Below, in pieces: positions 6,993 to 8,854 of a stretch of DNA of 8,854 nucleotides. The notes beneath the pieces are model-generated. The model did no database searches. It was not told where the DNA came from and saw only the letters and a program-made list of their open reading frames with translations. Numbering within the stretch: position 1 is the first letter of the stretch; each line of letters opens with the position of its first letter. The stretch is from Coriobacteriia bacterium (lineage in GTDB: Bacteria > Actinomycetota > Coriobacteriia > Anaerosomatales > PALSA-660), in the NCBI GenBank assembly GCA_003133285.1, contig PKWR01000103.1:4033-12886 (forward strand), read 5' to 3'. A program made the position numbers and the translations under genes.

Positions 6993-7975
6993 GCCGCGCC
7001 CCCGGGCAGGACGCGGAGAACGGTCGCGATCGCATCGTCCAGCGGGAGATCGAGTGTCGCGCCCGCAGCGGCGAAGTGTCCCCCGCCGCCGAAGGAGCGC
7101 GCGATGGCGCCGATGTCGAGCGTGGGGCACTTGGCGCGCAGCGAGACCTTGGTCCCGTCGACCTCTTCCTTGAAGATGACGACGGCGTCGACCCGGCCGG
7201 TCTGCCGTACGACGTCGACGAGGTTCTCCGTCTCCTCGGCCAGCGCGCCCGTCTCGGCGAGGTCGTTCGCGGCGATCCACGAGTACACGACGCGGCCGTT
7301 GTTGGCGATGGTTATGCGGGAGAGCACGCGGCCGAGCAGGGCGAGCGCGGGCGCGGTGCGGGACTCGTAGACCTTGGTGAACAGGCGGCGCGCGTCGACT
7401 CCCGCCTCGATCATGTCGGCGGCATCGCGCAACGCGCGCGGGGTGGCGTTGCTGTAGGAGAACCGCCCCGTGTCCGTCATCAGTGCGACGTAGCACGCCG
7501 CCGCGATCGCGGGGGTCGGCACGACCCCGAGCGCGGGCAGCAGCCGCCACACGATCGAGGCGGTGGACGCGGCGTCGGCATCCACGAGGTTGAGGGAGCC
7601 GTAGCAGGCGTCGTCCCCGTGATGGTCGACGACGATGACCGTGCCCGCCGAGCGGGCGACCGACTCGGCGTCGCCGAGGCGCGCCCACGTCGGGGTGTCG
7701 AGCGCCACGAAGACCTCCGGGATGTCGAGCTCGGCGCAGGGCCGGTAGAGGTCGAATCCTTCGAGGAAGGAGTAGGTCTCGGGCGCGTCGTGCGCGTCGG
7801 CGAGCGTGGGCACGGCGTTCACGCCGGCCTCGCGCAGCGCGAGCGTCAGCGCCAGGACCGCTCCTACCGCGTCACCGTCGGGGTTGACGTGCGCGCAGAC
7901 CACGACGGTGCCGGCCGCGAGAAGCGCCTCGGTGACCGCATGTTCCGTGGTGGCAGCGTCACAGGTCGACGGCAT
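6989..7975 (-). CDS. nrnA: DHH/DHHA1 family phosphoesterase (NrnA-type nanoRNase / pAp phosphatase)
   Basis: NrnA-type enzymes hydrolyse short oligoribonucleotides (nanoRNA) and pAp; some actinobacterial members also degrade cyclic dinucleotides. The 328-residue protein has the DHH domain with all metal ligands visible: HVNPDGD (His29, Asp33, Asp35), Asp93 in ALDTPTWARLGD, VDHHGDD (Asp117, His118, His119) and TDTGRFSYSNA (Asp168). The DHHA1 domain follows, with KVSLRAK (276-282) and FGGGGHFAAAG (295-305). No CBS, GGDEF or membrane segments are present, so it is the soluble single-enzyme form. ATG at 7975 lies inside the end of rbfA (17-bp overlap) and has a near-perfect GGAGGAG (7983-7989) 7 nt upstream. 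The same gene sits after rbfA in mycobacteria (Rv2837c). Substrate preference cannot be read from the sequence, so the symbol denotes the family. Confidence 0.92.
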   Translation of the reverse strand: MPSTCDAATTEHAVTEALLAAGTVVVCAHVNPDGDAVGAVLALTLALREAGVNAVPTLADAHDAPETYSFLEGFDLYRPCAELDIPEVFVALDTPTWARLGDAESVARSAGTVIVVDHHGDDACYGSLNLVDADAASTASIVWRLLPALGVVPTPAIAAACYVALMTDTGRFSYSNATPRALRDAADMIEAGVDARRLFTKVYESRTAPALALLGRVLSRITIANNGRVVYSWIAANDLAETGALAEETENLVDVVRQTGRVDAVVIFKEEVDGTKVSLRAKCPTLDIGAIARSFGGGGHFAAAGATLDLPLDDAIATVLRVLPGGAA

Positions 7976-8354
7976 CGTCGGGCTCCTCCCCCGTCCCGTC
8001 CGGGACGCGGCCGAGCTCGCGCTCGTGCCGGATCGCGTTCGCGATGCGGGTGGCCTCCTCGATCGCGGGATCGACCTTGAAGGTCAGCTCCGCTGTATAG
8101 CGGCAGCGCACGCGCTCGCCCAAGAGCGAACGGATGCGGCCGGTCGCCGCTTTGAGGCCCGCGAGGGCCTCGGCAGGATCGCCTCCCTCGGAGGTGGCGA
8201 TGTAGACCGTGCCGTAGCGCAGGTCGGGGCTGAGCACGACGCCCGTGACCGTGACGAATTCGACACGGGGGTCGGCGATCTCCTCGAGCAGGATGCGCGC
8301 GATGACCTCCCGCACCGTTTCGTTCATTGCGCGGGTCCGGGGAAATGAACGCAT
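7959..8354 (-). CDS. rbfA: 30S ribosome-binding factor A (RbfA)
   Basis: RbfA is a small KH-fold protein that binds the pre-30S subunit near helix 1 and helix 44 of 16S rRNA, assists late 16S maturation and is important in the cold. The 131-residue chain shows the family pattern: RAMNETVREVIARILLEEIADPRVEFVTVTGVVLSPDL (8-45), then YGTVYIATSEG (47-57), then RCRYTAELTFKVDPAIEEATRIANAI (83-108). The AxG-type kink of the KH fold is in line with this, and a short acidic tail follows. ATG at 8354 is 7 bp after the infB stop; GAGAGGAG (8365-8372) lies 10 nt upstream within the last codons of infB. A DUF503 (YlxP) gene, often found between infB and rbfA in Gram-positives, is absent here. The last 17 bp overlap nrnA. 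Confidence 0.95.
   Translation of the reverse strand: MRSFPRTRAMNETVREVIARILLEEIADPRVEFVTVTGVVLSPDLRYGTVYIATSEGGDPAEALAGLKAATGRIRSLLGERVRCRYTAELTFKVDPAIEEATRIANAIRHERELGRVPDGTGEEPDDAVDL
7983..7989 (-). promoter_or_regulatory. Shine-Dalgarno of nrnA inside rbfA
   Basis: GGAGGAG on the mRNA strand, 7 nt before the ATG at 7975, is the best ribosome binding site in the window. It lies within the coding sequence of rbfA and encodes part of the Glu-rich C-terminus (EEP). It suggests that nrnA is translated independently at a high rate rather than only by coupling to rbfA. Confidence 0.65.
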
Positions 8355-8361
8355 GGGAAAC

Positions 8362-8854
8362 CTACTCCTCTCGGGCGACCGAGACCTTCTTGTAGGACTC
8401 GATGACGTCGCCCTCCTTGAGGTCCTGGAAGTTCTCGAGTGCGATACCGCATTCGTAGCCGGCCTTGACCGACTTCACATCTTCCTTGAAGCGGCGCAGC
8501 GAGTGGACGGTCCCGTCGAGGATGATCGTCCCTTCGCGGACGACGCGGATCAGGTCGTCGCGATGGATCTCGCCCTGCGTCACGTAGCAGCCTGCGATCA
8601 CGCCGATCTTCGGGACGCGGAACAGTTCGCGCACCTCGACGACGCCGGTCTCCTGCTCCTCGATCGTCGGCTTCAGCATGCCGACGCGCGCGGCGTTGAT
8701 GTCCTCGATGACCTTGTAGATGACGCGGTAGAGGCGCATGTCGACCTTCTCGGTCTCCGCGAGCGCCTTGGCCTTGGGCTCCGGGCGCACGTTGAAGCCG
8801 ATGATGATCGCGTCGGAGGCGTCGGCCAGCATGACGTCGGTCTCGGTGATGGCG
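8362..8854 (-). CDS. infB: Translation initiation factor IF-2, C-terminal fragment (runs off the window)
   Basis: IF-2 is the GTPase that brings fMet-tRNA to the 30S subunit and promotes subunit joining. The visible 163 residues are the end of the core and the C-terminal beta-barrel domains. AITETDVMLADASDAIIIGFNVRP is the end of domain III, and RLYRVIYKVIEDINAARVGMLKP the linker helix. GVVEVRELFRVPKIGVIAGCYVTQGEI, HSLRRFKEDVKSVKAGYECGIALENFQDLKEGDVIESY and the final VSVAREE form the fMet-tRNA-binding C2 domain with its conserved GYECGI. The frame is open through the window edge, so the G domain is upstream. It is 7 bp before rbfA, and as the most upstream gene seen it places this block in a nusA-infB operon. 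Confidence 0.97.
   Translation of the reverse strand, partial: AITETDVMLADASDAIIIGFNVRPEPKAKALAETEKVDMRLYRVIYKVIEDINAARVGMLKPTIEEQETGVVEVRELFRVPKIGVIAGCYVTQGEIHRDDLIRVVREGTIILDGTVHSLRRFKEDVKSVKAGYECGIALENFQDLKEGDVIESYKKVSVAREE

Noticed and set aside
6993..7688. Long N-terminal extension of truB
   Set aside because: The frame is open upstream but lies entirely inside nrnA and has Arg-rich shadow composition. TruB homology begins just after the GTG at 6992.

Overview
The window is a stretch of bacterial core genome. It is GC-rich throughout, and every gene lies on the minus strand, so transcription runs from high to low coordinates. In transcription order the genes are: infB (3' end only), rbfA, a DHH/DHHA1 phosphoesterase of the NrnA type, truB, ribF, rpsO, pnp, an M16-family zinc peptidase, dapB, and an aspartokinase (5' end only). 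I see no mobile element, tRNA, rRNA, CRISPR array, phage gene or defence gene.

The gene order and base composition suggest Actinomycetota. The order infB-rbfA-nrnA-truB-ribF-rpsO-pnp-M16-dapB is the actinobacterial one, but unusually compact. The aspartokinase has a Bacillus DapG-like N-terminus (GRxGxPYATDT) and directly follows dapB, which recalls the Firmicutes dap cluster. A deep-branching or Coriobacteriia-like actinobacterium is therefore my best guess, inferred without any database search.

Region 1 (about 8854-5155) is the distal half of a nusA-infB type operon: initiation factor IF-2, 30S maturation factor RbfA, NrnA-like phosphoesterase, tRNA pseudouridine-55 synthase and the bifunctional FAD synthetase. 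Its genes are packed with a 7-bp gap (infB/rbfA), a 17-bp overlap (rbfA/nrnA) and two GTGA 4-bp overlaps (nrnA/truB, truB/ribF), so translational coupling is likely. Region 2 (5154-4998) is a 157-bp gap holding an inverted repeat, a possible extended -10 promoter and a leader hairpin upstream of rpsO. Region 3 (4997-2398) is rpsO-pnp. Its 152-bp spacer folds into three consecutive hairpins before a purine-repeat ribosome binding site, the classical layout for RNase III processing and PNPase autoregulation. Region 4 (2397-1) starts with a 133-bp spacer containing a very GC-rich 15-bp hairpin, followed by the M16 peptidase, dapB and lysC. The dapB/lysC junction is a third GTGA overlap.

Functionally the window joins translation initiation and ribosome assembly (IF-2, RbfA, S15), RNA modification and turnover (TruB, PNPase, nanoRNA hydrolysis), flavin cofactor synthesis (RibF) and the aspartate-to-lysine/diaminopimelate pathway (aspartokinase, DapB). 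The proteins are ordinary family members. The points of interest are the non-coding spacers and the junction architecture. I found no evidence of a new biological system.
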